Below are positions 35,667 to 46,228 of a DNA stretch of 64,000 nt, piece by piece. Location of the stretch: contig CM047425.1 of the NCBI GenBank assembly GCA_026168455.1, positions 40,754,711 through 40,818,710 of the forward strand, given 5' to 3'. How positions within the stretch are numbered: the stretch's first letter is position 1; every line of letters starts with the position of its first letter. Below the pieces are notes generated by a model. It searched no databases and was not told the origin of the DNA. It worked only from the letters and a program-made list of their open reading frames with translations. Made by a program: the position numbers and the translations under genes. This DNA is from Theocolax elegans. Lineage: Eukaryota > Arthropoda > Insecta > Hymenoptera > Cerocephalidae.

Positions 35667-36183
35667 GGTCTATTTCACGTCAAGTGGTACGATGAAAATT
35701 TTAAATCACTCCAAAATTTGAGAACAGGCTGGAAACATCTTCCAGAACATACAAAAAAAATTTAAGTGTTAAAAATAATTTGCTTAAGAGTTATTCGACC
35801 ATGAAAAGTGGAAATTTTTCAATTTTTTAGAAAAATTTCTATTTTTTAAGCCATTTATCTCAAAATCTGTTGATTTTTTTGAAAAAACATTAGAAACAAC
35901 TTTTGTTTAAATTAATCTTTAGAACTTATCTACCATGGTTACATTTCTTAATTTTAAAATCTCGAAGAGATAGAACACCCGGACATATTGAATATCAAAA
36001 AAAAGGCTACCACACCATAATCGATTTTAATCTAATACCTCTCAAAAGTTCACATTTTTCGCGAGCTTTCGAATGCCTTGGGTTAGCTTATTGGCCAAGA
36101 CCGCTGTTGTAAGTTATGCCTCATAAACCTCATAAAATCATTAATTTTCACGTATTTTAGGACATAACTTACACCAAAGGTGT
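35667..36183. repeat. Diverged one-armed copy of the palindromic element
   Basis: Starts GGTCTATTTCACGTCAAGTGG beside a TA tract, similar to GGGGTATTCCACGTGAAGTGG at 37947, then GATGAAAATTTTAAA. Similarity fades after about 150 bases. It is cut on its right by the solo LTR at 36184. Confidence 0.45.
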
Positions 36184-37922
36184 TGTCACGTCCAGACTTG
36201 CACCAATCACTATAAAAAATATTACAGGAAGGCAAATGGTTAATAAACCATTCGCGTTCCTTTCGCTCTTGTTTGACTAGGACTAGCCTTACGTCTCCGG
36301 GAGTAGCGAGCGAAGTTATTTTGAGAGTAGAGATGCAGGATATAATGAGGGATAAATAAAATAATATATGTTTATTTTCGTATTAATTATGCATTATTTA
36401 TTTAAATATAATATGCTGTTTTTCTTTTAATGAACACGTGAAACTAAATTATTACAGCTTTTTAATGGGCAAAAACACATAAATTTACACTATTTTATTA
36501 ACAATTGTATAAAATTATTTAAGTCGAATAACGATTAATTTTGATTAAATAAACAAATGTACGGCGAACACATTAACACATTATAGAATAAAAAAATACA
36601 CAAGGTTATTTTATTATAAACATTAATAATCAATAATTGAAATAGGAATCATTATAAATAAATGCAGATAAAATAAAAAAATGGTTGTCGTTTAAAACAT
36701 GAATTATAGTTAATAAATTGTAATTCAAACCGTGAATATTTCAATTCAAATACAATGTAACGAATAATTATTATGAATAAATTGTAATATATAATAATAA
36801 TTGTTTTAAAAGAAATCGGTTGGTTCAGCAATCGAAATAACATAAAATATCAGGTTGCCTTTACGAATAATACAAGCGTATAGATAGCCGAAAAGAATAT
36901 ACCTTAAGTACCCAAATATATAGATATATATATGTATATATATATATATATATATATGTGAGTATATTCGGTGAGGAACGAAGGTCCGCCTTGAACGTGG
37001 GTAGCGGTGTCAGATTGCCGTATAATGTCCTGCTAGACCTGCGGGCGTCGACGTTAGATGTGTATGCTGTTGGAGCTCGACGATTTCCAGATGTCGAAGT
37101 CGTAGTTCCTCGACTATGGCTTGTAGATGTCAATGATACGTCTCGATTCCTCTTGTGATTTTCAATACGTATTACTTAAAAGTTCAAGTAGCAGAGCCAC
37201 GCCCTCGGATAAAAATCAAAGAGTTGTCCAGCAGAGCTTCGCCTTGCGAAAGCTTTAGATGAAAATTTAGGAGTGCCCGTGTCTCTTCTGGGTCCTCTTT
37301 ATATACCCTAAAATCCTATGCATCTGTCCTTGTCTTACGCTTCGCCTTGTCTTACACTTTGCCTTATATGGAGATGTGTAAGTAGTTCTCGATTTTTCTG
37401 TGCTTGCACCCGATTGGACCGTTAGATGTGCGTAATTAAAAATTATCGAATCCCATGCATTTTCTGTATCGCTTCGTAGTTGATTCGGAGAATTTTCTGT
37501 CCCCCTTTTATACTGCGACGTTATCCAAAGAACGGCTTAATTTATTACTTCCTTCTAATGCTCGAATTTTCTAGTCGATGTTTCCCATTGCCGGTTCTTC
37601 TCCGAGCATTGATTTTATAGTGCAGTACAAAAAAAACTCTTGCGCAACCCTTCGTTTCGATCTCACTATCGGCGATCCCGCTTATACGCGTATTGGCTTC
37701 GAATGATATCTTTAACTCTACTTATCAATCTCTATTTCGTTTGAAACACTCGTAAACTAATCTGTCCCTTAGCTCTATAAATTATATTTTATATTACTGC
37801 ACTTACTTAGAACCATTCCTTATCAACCTTATTTCATTTTTCTTCTACGCCGTATTTTTATTCTAAACTACGCAGTACTTTTGTACGAAAAATAATAATA
37901 TAATTTTCGTCGGGACGCGACA
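36184..37922 (-). repeat. Solo LTR, minus copy
   Basis: On the minus strand it starts TGTCGCGTCCCGACG (37922) and ends GACGTGACA (36184). It is flanked by GTGT on both sides (36180-36183 and 37923-37926). Length 1739 bases. It is a diverged but complete copy of the LTR split at 33235/40816. Its central TA tract (36917-36957) is uninterrupted and marks where the other copy was hit. Confidence 0.85.
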
Positions 37923-37946
37923 GTGTAATATATATAATATATATAT

Positions 37947-38942
37947 GGGGTATTCCACGTGAAGTGGTCCGATCAAAATTTTAAAATGCACCAAATTTTG
38001 AGTACACATTGCAAATGTTTTTCAGAATACAGAAAAAAGGTTTTAGGTACTGGAATTTATTAGCTCAAAAGTTATTATAACCTCAAAAAGTGAACTTTTT
38101 CCTGTTTTTTTTAACACCAGCTGGGTTTATCGCTATTTAACTCAAAATCTATCAACTTTTAATATACAACATTATTTGTAACATTCGTTGCTAATTATGT
38201 GTAGAATTTATCCTTCTGGGTTAGAATTTATAATCTTAAGGTCAATGTTACATAAACTACATGTCAATATTCAACTTAAAAAAAGTGTAAGTTTGCCACA
38301 ATTGATTTTTTTATCCAAAAGTCTAAAAAAAAGCTTGGAGCAATACATTTCAAATGGTCTGTAGCATTTTTATGGCCTTCAATTCTGTAAAAAGTTATGA
38401 TAATTTAAAGAAACACCATATTTTTTTAAAAATTTAAATGGGAAATACCATGTTAATTTTTGTGAATTTTTTGTCTTTCTTTAAATTATCATAACTTTTT
38501 ACAGAATTGAAGGCCAAAAAATGCTACAGACCATTTGAAAGGTATTGCTCCAAGCTTTCTTTTCATCTTTTGGATAAAAAAATCAATTGTGGCCCACTTA
38601 CACTTTTTTTTAAGTTGAATATTGACATGTAGTTTAAGTAATATTGACCTTGAGATTAGAAATTCTAATCCAGAAGAATAAATTCTACATATAATTAGCA
38701 ACGAATGTTACATATAATGTTGTATAGTAAAAGTTGATAGATTTTGGGTTAAATAGCGATGAACCCAGCTGTTGTTGAAAAAAACTGGAAAAAGTTCACT
38801 TCTTGAGGTTATAATAACTTTTGAGCTAATAAATACCAGTACCTAAAAATTTTTTTCTGTATTCTGAAAAACATTTGCAATGTGTACCCAAAATTTGGTG
38901 CATTTTAAAATTTTGATCGGACCATTTCACGTGGAATACCCC
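37947..38942. mobile_element. Palindromic foldback element, 996 bp
   Basis: The entire element is an inverted repeat: GGGGTATTCCACGTGAAGTG at the left end, its near-perfect complement ending CACGTGGAATACCCC at the right, and arms of about 480 bases meeting near 38440. ATAT flanks both ends. There is no open frame of substance. One-armed relatives lie at 26062 and 35667. Confidence 0.85.
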
Positions 38943-38949
38943 ATATGTA

Positions 38950-39840
38950 TGGTAATGAACAATTAACTTACCAAAAATAGTAAAGTGCATATACTTAATT
39001 GTAGTATTTAGTAAAAACCTATTAAAATTTTAGATTATTTTAAACGGATCTAAATAGAACTTTACCTCCTAAAATTAATTTATTGAAGTCATCGCTAAGA
39101 GTTCTATATGTCATTAATATTTTGTACTTTTAGAGTAATAATACTTTCTTCCTAATTAAATTAATTTTTGTATTAGTTTTAAAGAATTATTTATAATATG
39201 TTAGCGGTATATAAATAAAAACCTGTTTCTTCCATTTCTCCCGTAATTCGTAATTTGCACCCTCTTTCAAAATTTGCGTTTTAATCCATAATTATATCCT
39301 ATTTATTTTTCCCTTTAGTTACAGATCCCATATATTTATTTTAATCATTATAAACAAAGGCATTCCTTAAATAACCTTTTGTATCTAATAAATACTTACT
39401 TTTATATCCATACAATTTTTAAATTTGATTTGAATAATATTTAAATTAAATACTACTAAAATAATAATTTTCGAAAAACTTTTGAAATGTAATTCGTATT
39501 TTATATTGCCACTGTTAAAATTTGAATTTTCTTTTGCCATTACTGTTTATAATAGAATTATCTTAAAAATGCAATAATTAATGTATTTAATTTTTAATTT
39601 ATTGTATTTTTCACATATAGATATTTGGAAAAGTGTATGTTATACTTGATTAATATTTATTTTGTCTTCGAAAAATTGTGCATATTTTTAAAAACATTAC
39701 ATTAAATTTTAGGTCCGTTTTTATTTTATGAGTTTTATCAGGAATAAGTAAACTAATACACATTCTTTCAAGTTATATTCACAACTTTTATTGCGCACGG
39801 AAAAAATACATATATTATCTATTCTTGAAAAAACAAATAA
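38950..39840. repeat. Direct repeat D, copy 2
   Basis: Second copy of 34600-35590, same orientation, lying directly after the palindromic element. Confidence 0.8.
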
Positions 39841-40047
39841 CACGTACACACACACACGCACACGCACACGCACACGCACACGCACACACACACACACACG
39901 CACGCACGCACGCACGCTCGCGCACACACATACACACTTATATATATGACATATATATATAAAACATATATATATATGTTGAATTCTGAATTCTTAGACA
40001 CGGCGGCGGCGGCGGCGGCGGCGAAATATTTATATATTATAGAGAGA
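39841..40047. repeat. Microsatellite cluster (CA, GCAC, TA, GGC)
   Basis: Runs of ACACAC, GCACGC, TATATA and a perfect (GGC)7 at about 40002-40022 follow one another. Peptides predicted here (Cys/Val or Ala runs) are microsatellite products, not genes. Confidence 0.9.
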
Positions 40048-41456
40048 TATATATATATATACATATATATATATCTATATATTTGGGTACTTAAGGTATA
40101 TTCTTTTCGGCTATCTATACGCTTGTATTATTCGTAAAGGCAAACCTGATATTTTATGTTATTTCGATTGCTGAACCAACCGTTTTCTTTTAAAACAATT
40201 ATTATTATATATTAAAATTTATTTATAATAATTATTCATTGCATTGCATTTGATTTGAAATATTCACGGTTTGAATTGCAATTTATTAACTATAATTCAT
40301 GTTTCAAACGACAACAATTTTTTTAATTTAATCTGCATTTATTTATAATGATTCTTATTTCAATTATTAATTATTAATGTTTATAATAAAAAAACCATGC
40401 GAATATTTTATTCTGTAATGTGTTCACGTGTTCGCCGCACACTTGTTTATTTAATCAAAATTAAAATCGTTATGTGACTTAAATAAATTTATGCAATTGT
40501 TAATAAAATAGTGTGAATTTATGTATTTTTGCCCATTAAAAAGCTGTAATAATTTAGTTACACGTGTTCATTTAAAGGAAAACAGCATATTATATTTAAA
40601 TAAATAATGCATGATTAATACGAAATAAAACATATATTATTTTATTTATCCCACATTATATCCTGCATCTCTACTCTCAAAATAACTTCGCTCGCTACTC
40701 CCGGAGACGTAAGGCTAGTGCTTGTCAAACAAGAGCGAAAGGAACGCGAACGGTTTATTAACCATTTGCCTTCTTGTAATATTTTTATAGTGATTGGTGC
40801 AAGTCTGGACGTGACAGATTATAATGTTATTTATATTATTTATTTCTAAAATAAATCTCATACCTAAACATGTAACTTTTATGTACTTTACATAGCACTA
40901 AATTTTTGTACATATTTTTGCTTTTCAGCGCACAAAATTAGGCACGTATAAAAGTTGGAATAGCAATTATGTAATTTTACACCAAAATGTAAAGGAGAGA
41001 TGTTTAACATACAAGAATATTTTATATGGAAATTCAGTAAACAATACCCAGTAGATAATTTTCAGAATAAATTTAATTTAAAATCTGAAAAGTTCAATAG
41101 CGAAAGGAGAACCAAATACTTTTGATAATGAAATGTCTGCTTGTCGCCATCTACGCGGACATTTAGGATCTCACGGTTTTCCATGGCGGAGAAGAAGAAT
41201 GCATGTCGTGTGCTACACTGATTGTCTCATCGACTTTCAACTTATGTGAGGATTTTGTAAATTTTTAGCCGCATATCGGACAAGAAAGTTATTTGCTATT
41301 TTATTCCACCTACATCACCAAATACTTACTTTTTCATCAAAACTTCAAAACGTTTGAAACCGTGTTGAGAAAGTGTAGCAAACGTAAAGCGTCCGCCACA
41401 CTGACTCCGTATTTCCCATTTCGCGTTGAAAATACGAATTTTTTCCATTTATTGGA

Positions 41457-41800
41457 TTATTGGTTGAGCATAAGTATCTGATTGAGACACAAGGCAGTGC
41501 GATTTGGTGAAATATTTACTTGATGTATTTTTTAAGTTAAGATCTAATAAACGGACAGGCCGACATGACTCCGAGGGAACTTATACTGATTCGCTTTCCA
41601 CATCAGATTATTTATAACCTTGTTTACAACGTTACTATTTATCTAACTTAAGTAGAGATCTACAATAATTTACATAGATTTGATTTCTGCATTAGATGGC
41701 CAATGATTAATTGATGCGACTCGAAGAGATTCTGATTTATTATATTCTATATAAGTAGTAAGGGTACCTTATAGCGCGCCGACATGGGCGTGGCCTAACA
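41457..41800. other. Unassigned spacer
   Basis: No gene, RNA or repeat recognised. Confidence 0.4.
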
Positions 41801-41938
41801 ACAATGGTGTCTGGCGCGAACAATGAAAACAATGGGATTGTCTAGCGCGAACAATGGGAACAATGGGAACAATGGGGAACAAGGGGGTTGTCTAGCATGT
41901 ACAATGGGGTTGTCTAGCGTGGACAATGGGGTGTCTAC
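41800..41938. repeat. Minisatellite TTGTCTAGCGYGAACAATGGG
   Basis: Five to six imperfect units built from TGTCTAGCG and (GAACAATGG)n, for example at 41838, 41887, 41910 and 41924. It abuts the left end of the Polinton. Confidence 0.8.
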
Positions 41939-41939
41939 C

Positions 41940-42014
41940 CCGGTGGGGGGCCCGCGCGTGCCAGAGAGGGAGTGAGAGGGAAAGAGGGAGAGAGAGAGAG
42001 AGGGAGAGAGAGCG

Positions 42015-42052
<38 letters not shown>

Positions 42053-42549
42053 TTATGTATAGGTAGTGTGGAACGGACTCTGTGACGTGACAGCGGGCCC
42101 CGTCGGAGTACATGGGTGCGAGAGAGAGAGAGGTAGAGGGAGTGCGCGCGCAGTGCGTCTCTCTCGTGCTGAGGTTGCTCCGGCGTCATAGACGCCCCGA
42201 TGCAGTGCGTGGGTGTGAGAGAGAGAGGTAGAGGAAGTGCGCGCGCAGTGCGTCTCTCTCTCGTACTGAGAGTGTTCTGACGTTATAGCGGGACCGGAGG
42301 CCCGCGCGTGTATGTGTGAGAGAGAGAGAGAGCAAGAGGGGTTGCGCGCGCAGTGCGTCTCTTGCAGTAAGAAGAGTGACGCATGTAAGAGAGAGAGAGA
42401 GAGAGCACTACTGCGCGTACCCACGCTCTCTTCCTCTACCTCTCTCTCTCGCACTCACGCAGAGATACTGATGATGCGCTAGGGTATTCTGACGCCGTGT
42501 TATAATAGCTGACCCAGAGCGTCTATGTTGGTGTGAGAGAGAGAGAGAG
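41940..42549. repeat. Polinton left terminal inverted repeat
   Basis: 42040-42549 is matched in reverse complement by 61192-61693 (for example ACTTATGTATAGGTAG, GGAACGGACTCTGTGACGT, GACCCAGAGCGTCTATGTTGG). 41940-42040 has the same GA-rich, GCCCGCGCGTG-containing style and probably belongs to the repeat, with its counterpart lost on the right. The interior holds three to four sub-repeats of about 100 bases, each with GCGCGCAGTGCGTCTCT. Confidence 0.92.
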
Positions 42550-43271
42550 TATGCATTTGTAAGAGAGAGAGGAAATGATAGGTGACAATTTTAGATATTG
42601 AACGAATATGTTATTTACGTTTATTATTGGTGGCCCTAAAAAAGGGCCGTTTATTATTATTTATTAAATATAAATTTACAATTTTTTGTAACCGTCTTTC
42701 TGTGGCAATGATTTATTATTTATTGAAACTTTTTCCGTATATTTTTTCCATTGCGACGACATTGAATGATGATTACTGTTATCCTTAGTATTGGATTTTT
42801 TATCGATGAGAGGAACTCGATCTGAACTTTGGTTTGGACCCATCGTGTTTGAATAATCAAACGGAAATGAAATAAAATTTGAACGTAAGCTTATTTTATA
42901 AAATATAAATGTCGTAGGTGTATTCAAAAAGGTTAAAAGTCGACTCGTCGTGAGAAAAGGTCGTATACCCAAAAGTGCAGGTGTGCAGACAATAGAGGCG
43001 AGGGTGACCGGAGGATTTTGGTTTACCGGGAAGCTATTTATCTTAATAGGTAAAGTAAGTATTGCGGTTAGTACGAAAGAGAAGCAATAAATTATCGTAA
43101 GGTGAGCGTATTTAAGAAAATAGAATAAACGCGTGAGAAGATTTTCTTTTTATTTCTATGTTGTAAGCAGGAAGGAAAAATGTTAGGTAAGTAAATACGA
43201 AATACAAAATTATGTACGAGGTAAGTGCCGATTTATTTAAATATTTTACGAGATATTACAGGCAATATATA
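42550..43271. other. Polinton left intergenic region
   Basis: Mostly noncoding. A minus-strand frame at 42676-42972 (98 residues; an internal Met would give a 55-residue Ser/Asn/Lys-rich peptide) has no recognisable domain. I list it here as doubtful rather than as a gene. Confidence 0.4.
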
Positions 43272-44111
43272 TTATACATTGTAATACATACGTATTATTT
43301 CATCACAAATATAATTAGAATGAAAGCATGTTAACTCCAAGTATACAATATCAAAGTAATATTCTGAGAAAAATTTAGACTCTTCCTTATTAAATCGATC
43401 TTTTACTCTCGATTTTATGTCATAATTACCGATCACAAAACTTTTAAAGAAATTTCGTCCTTCGCGTAAATTTAAATTATAATCGGTAACTTTTTCTTTC
43501 ACAATATCGCAAATAAAATTTTTACATTTTTCAATATCGTTGATATAGCGTTCGAGTCGACGATATCGTTCTTCTACACAAAAAATACTATCCTTTAGTC
43601 CTTCGAAAGTTGATTTTTGCATAACTATAGCTGGTTGAAAACATTTTCTCTTCTTTTCTGTTTTGTTTCCGTTGGATAATTTTGACGTTTTATTCAAAAT
43701 AATAGATTTTCCTCCATACGACGTAGCAAACACTATTTCCAAATCGTTGATGTAGATTCTTGTTCGACTTTTATAAGATAAGTCATTGTCGTTATTAAAA
43801 TATTCCGATATTTCGTCGAGTTTATTTTGTAGTTCTACCCAAGTATCCGAATCGATTACTAGTCCTGTCGAGTGAGTTTGATTTAACAATTGAATAACGG
43901 GTTCCATTTTTTGATTATGAAAAACTTGTACACTGACATTTATTATTTTTGTAGCCGATTTATTTAGCGAGTACGAAGTTTCGAGTAAATTTCGATGCAG
44001 CGTATGTCTTTTATCTTCTAAATTCACAGACACTTTTTTCTCACTATCCATTTGTTTGAAGGTTTCGTCTTCGGTAAAAATAAAATCAGTTTCTAACAAT
44101 GCTTGAGTCAT
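43272..44111 (-). CDS. Polinton minus-strand protein, possible PC4-like repeats
   Basis: 279 residues, open from an ATG at 44111 with no breaks. It is the only large intact minus-strand frame of the element. I do not recognise it with confidence. Two segments, STGLVIDSDTWVELQNKLDEI (about residues 81-101) and QPAIVMQKSTFEGLKDSI (about 158-175), share the pattern of the end of a PC4-type transcriptional coactivator domain (hydrophobic strand, small turn, amphipathic helix). Each follows beta-strand-like sequence (RIYINDLEIVFATSYGGKSI). A tandem single-stranded-DNA-binding protein is therefore possible. The rest is helical and charged, without signal peptide or membrane segment. Confidence 0.6.
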   Translation of the reverse strand: MTQALLETDFIFTEDETFKQMDSEKKVSVNLEDKRHTLHRNLLETSYSLNKSATKIINVSVQVFHNQKMEPVIQLLNQTHSTGLVIDSDTWVELQNKLDEISEYFNNDNDLSYKSRTRIYINDLEIVFATSYGGKSIILNKTSKLSNGNKTEKKRKCFQPAIVMQKSTFEGLKDSIFCVEERYRRLERYINDIEKCKNFICDIVKEKVTDYNLNLREGRNFFKSFVIGNYDIKSRVKDRFNKEESKFFSEYYFDIVYLELTCFHSNYICDEIIRMYYNV

Positions 44112-44959
44112 CTTTGTAATACTTTATGTCGCACAGGTCTCGACGAGTTTACCGATTATAGGAAAACTAGTTTACAGAAAAGATGCTGTAATACTGCATT
44201 CAGGGTGAACGGTGTGTCCCTTTTAAACCCTGGCCGGTCCCGCGCAAAGGTCGCTCGTAAAATAGGAGGGGGTCTATTTAGAGGGTTACGGGTTTGTACA
44301 AGTAACTTCAAAGTCACATGTATTAAGAAAGAGGTTCTTTTACATATTTTAGAAGAGAAGGAAAACGCGTAAAGATACTTGTTTCGAACGAAAATGCATA
44401 AGGCAAAAGACAACGATGTCTCGAAAGAAAATTTTTGTTCGTACAAATTTCAAAAGAAAACCCTGATCGTAAAATTCTACCAATTATTGAAAATTTATAA
44501 GGAGTCGGTAAAGTAACGCGAAACGCAAAAAATTTATGTTTCCTTCTTTTTCAATCAATCGTAGGTAACGTTTTTCGAAAGATTTTTCTAAACGTCTTTG
44601 AGGTTTTTCGTTGTGTCTAGAAATTTACAAAAAAAAAGTAAGAGTGGGGTTGTCATAGAAAAAGTTAATTTGCTAGGAAAAAATGGAGATCGTAGTTAGT
44701 TCAAATCTTGCTTTCGACGCGAAAGAACCTTAACGCGTACATAAAAATATAATTTCGTGTTCGAGTTCTATTACAAAAACTATATATTATAAAACTGTGA
44801 AAGTGTATTTGTGAATGTACTGAAAAAAGTGACACTGAATAAAAAAGTACACACATTCGCAAATTAACGCAGGAAAAATTTTAAACTGCAAAAAACGAAC
44901 GTTTAAAATAATTATTAAAAATAGAAATCGCGCAACGATAAATAAAACAAGTGTTCGCA

Positions 44960-45337
44960 ATGGAAGGAAAAATTTATATTAAGTTTATATTAATTTTATC
45001 TCGCATTATTGGATTTTTATCGGTTTTTATACCGTCATTAACGGTAACGTTCGATCGCGATTTTTTTATTTTCTTACGGAGCAACATGACGTTAAATCAG
45101 GCTCGCGATTGTATGATCGAAATTATCCGAATTTTAAGTGTAGAACAGTTTATTTTAATTTATAAAATGTTTTTACATGACGAAGAGTTTGCAACGTTGA
45201 TCGCGGGTGATATATTAATTTCTCGCGGTCTTAGAAACCATATGTTATTGGACGAATTTTTTAAACATTACGAAAGATTAGGTAGTTATTTCGGTTTTAA
45301 AAATATAAATACAAATAATAATTATACAATTTTTTAA
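44960..45337 (+). CDS. Small Polinton protein, unknown
   Basis: 125 residues from ATG at 44960. The N-terminus is hydrophobic (IKFILILSRIIGFLSVFIPSL, residues about 7-27), which could be a membrane anchor. The remainder looks all-helical (QARDCMIEIIRILSVEQF, then FATLIAGDILISRG). No family recognised. It lies immediately upstream of the exon that leads into DNA polymerase B and might supply its first exon by splicing, but I see no clear donor. Confidence 0.5.
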   Translation: MEGKIYIKFILILSRIIGFLSVFIPSLTVTFDRDFFIFLRSNMTLNQARDCMIEIIRILSVEQFILIYKMFLHDEEFATLIAGDILISRGLRNHMLLDEFFKHYERLGSYFGFKNINTNNNYTIF

Positions 45338-45361
45338 TTATTTATCTTAAATAAATTTTAG

Positions 45362-45790
45362 AAATTATAACGGATACGGAGGACAGCTGTATTCCTCGAT
45401 TACGTCGGCAGTTAGGCGACATAGCGGTTCAGAGAGAAATACTCGAACCAACCATTCGTGAAGCAGAACGTATCGCGGAGATACGTAGTCGAGGGCAGAG
45501 GACGCTAAGTGAACTCGAGCGCGAGGCTGCTTGCATCGACAAAAAGCTTGCGCGAAATTCCAAACAAGCTATCGAGAGGATGGAAATTCAAATGTCCAGC
45601 CGAAATGAAAATCTCTCGGACGATGAAGATGACGACTATGTTGTCCAAGCAGCCCCAAATTGTAGTCGTAAAAGGAGGATACCGGGTCGCGACGAGAGGC
45701 CACTTGGATCTGGATGGATATGTTGCAAAACTCCTAAAGTATCAGAATATGCGTTAAATGATTACGCATTAGGTCAGATATCGCAAATCG
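45362..45790 (+). CDS. Upstream exon of Polinton DNA polymerase B
   Basis: One frame stays open from an acceptor-like TTTTAG (45356-45361) to a strong donor CG|GTGAGT (45790/45791). The peptide is Arg/Glu-rich and helical (IREAERIAEIRSRGQR, LSELEREAACIDKKLARN), then has an acidic patch (SDDEDDDY). The exon phase matches the next exon at 46229, so splicing would keep the frame. Polymerase sequence downstream has no suitable early Met, which supports translation from an upstream exon. The true first exon was not found. Confidence 0.6.
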
Positions 45791-46228
45791 GTGAGTAACA
45801 CTTTATTACTTTTTACAATAGATATAGAAATATTTTAACACTTTTTGTTCAATACAACACTACAATAATCTGTATTGAAAATTAAAAATTAAAATAATGA
45901 AAATAATAAAACGTGTTAAAATAATTCTATAATTGTAAACATATATAGGTTTAAAAGTAATATTAATTTAATAATATATATTTAAGCTCGAAGACGATTG
46001 TTTTTCGACAATCGAGAATATCTGTCGACGGCTTGGCGAGTCGGGGTATGGATAAGCGAGGAGTACGAGCTGTCCCCTCACTTATATCCGCCAACAGCCG
46101 ATTCAATTTTACGAGCGTTCGATTCTTTACGGCATCGCGTTGAAAAATAATTAAAATAATAACTTTTAAATTTTTATAAAATTAGTAAGCGAATTATATA
46201 GTAATAATAATATTATATTTTTATTTAG
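45791..46228 (+). other. Intron in polymerase B gene
   Basis: 438 bases, starting GTGAGT and ending TTTTATTTAG. It contains stops in every frame and is AT-rich. A GC-rich inverted repeat, CTGTCGACGGCTTGGCGAG near 46022 and a CGCCAACAGCC-type segment near 46088, lies inside. Spliced introns are uncommon but known in Polintons. Confidence 0.65.

Larger units (their letters stand above)
34222..40047 (-). mobile_element. Helitron-like insertion (candidate)
   Basis: On the minus strand the element would end at 34222 with a GC hairpin (GGGGGGCGCAGCCCCCC) followed by TAG, i.e. terminal CTAG with T next to it, and start with TC at 40047 after A. This is the Helitron pattern: TC start, hairpin plus CTRR end, insertion between A and T, no target duplication. 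Removing 34222-40047 leaves the host LTR continuous. No Rep/helicase gene is present. The 5.8 kb also contains other insertions, so the original element was smaller. Confidence 0.55.
33235..40816 (+). repeat. Solo LTR, plus copy, split by Helitron-like insertion
   Basis: Starts TGTCGCGTCCCGACG at 33235 and ends GTCTGGACGTGACA at 40816. GATT occurs on both sides (33231-33234 and 40817-40820), a 4-base duplication typical of Gypsy integration. LTR sequence is 33235-34221 plus 40048-40816, about 1756 bases, matching the 1739-base minus copy at 36184-37922 along its length. The split lies in the LTR's internal TA tract. A TATA box is at about 33842. Confidence 0.8.
33160..41456. mobile_element. 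Element P, copy 2 (truncated and split)
   Basis: 33160-33234 and 40817-41456 are the two pieces of a second copy of element P. The first matches the complement of about 30400-30310 of copy 1, and the second continues from about 30300 to the terminus (through GAGAACCAAATAC, TTTCCATGGCGGAGAAGAAG and CATTTCGCGTTGAAAATACG). The 7.6-kb insertion between them is a split solo LTR with a GATT duplication. Its inner arm is missing. Confidence 0.65.

Noticed and set aside
39841..40022. CRISPR-like or coding repeats in the CA/GCAC/GGC tract
   Set aside because: Plain microsatellites without spacers or a leader; the Ala and Cys/Val runs are translation artefacts.
33235..40816. A single 7.6-kb DNA transposon with TGTCRCGTCC inverted ends
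   Set aside because: The two ends differ from one another, but each matches one end of the 1739-base copy at 36184-37922, which has its own GTGT duplication. A split solo LTR explains both.
41892..42454. Arg/Glu and Ser/Leu-rich proteins predicted in the left GA/CT-rich repeat (and the mirror at 61287-61697)
   Set aside because: They are translations of (GA)n/(CT)n and its 100-base sub-repeats in the Polinton ends; the same peptides appear in both inverted copies. No gene evidence.
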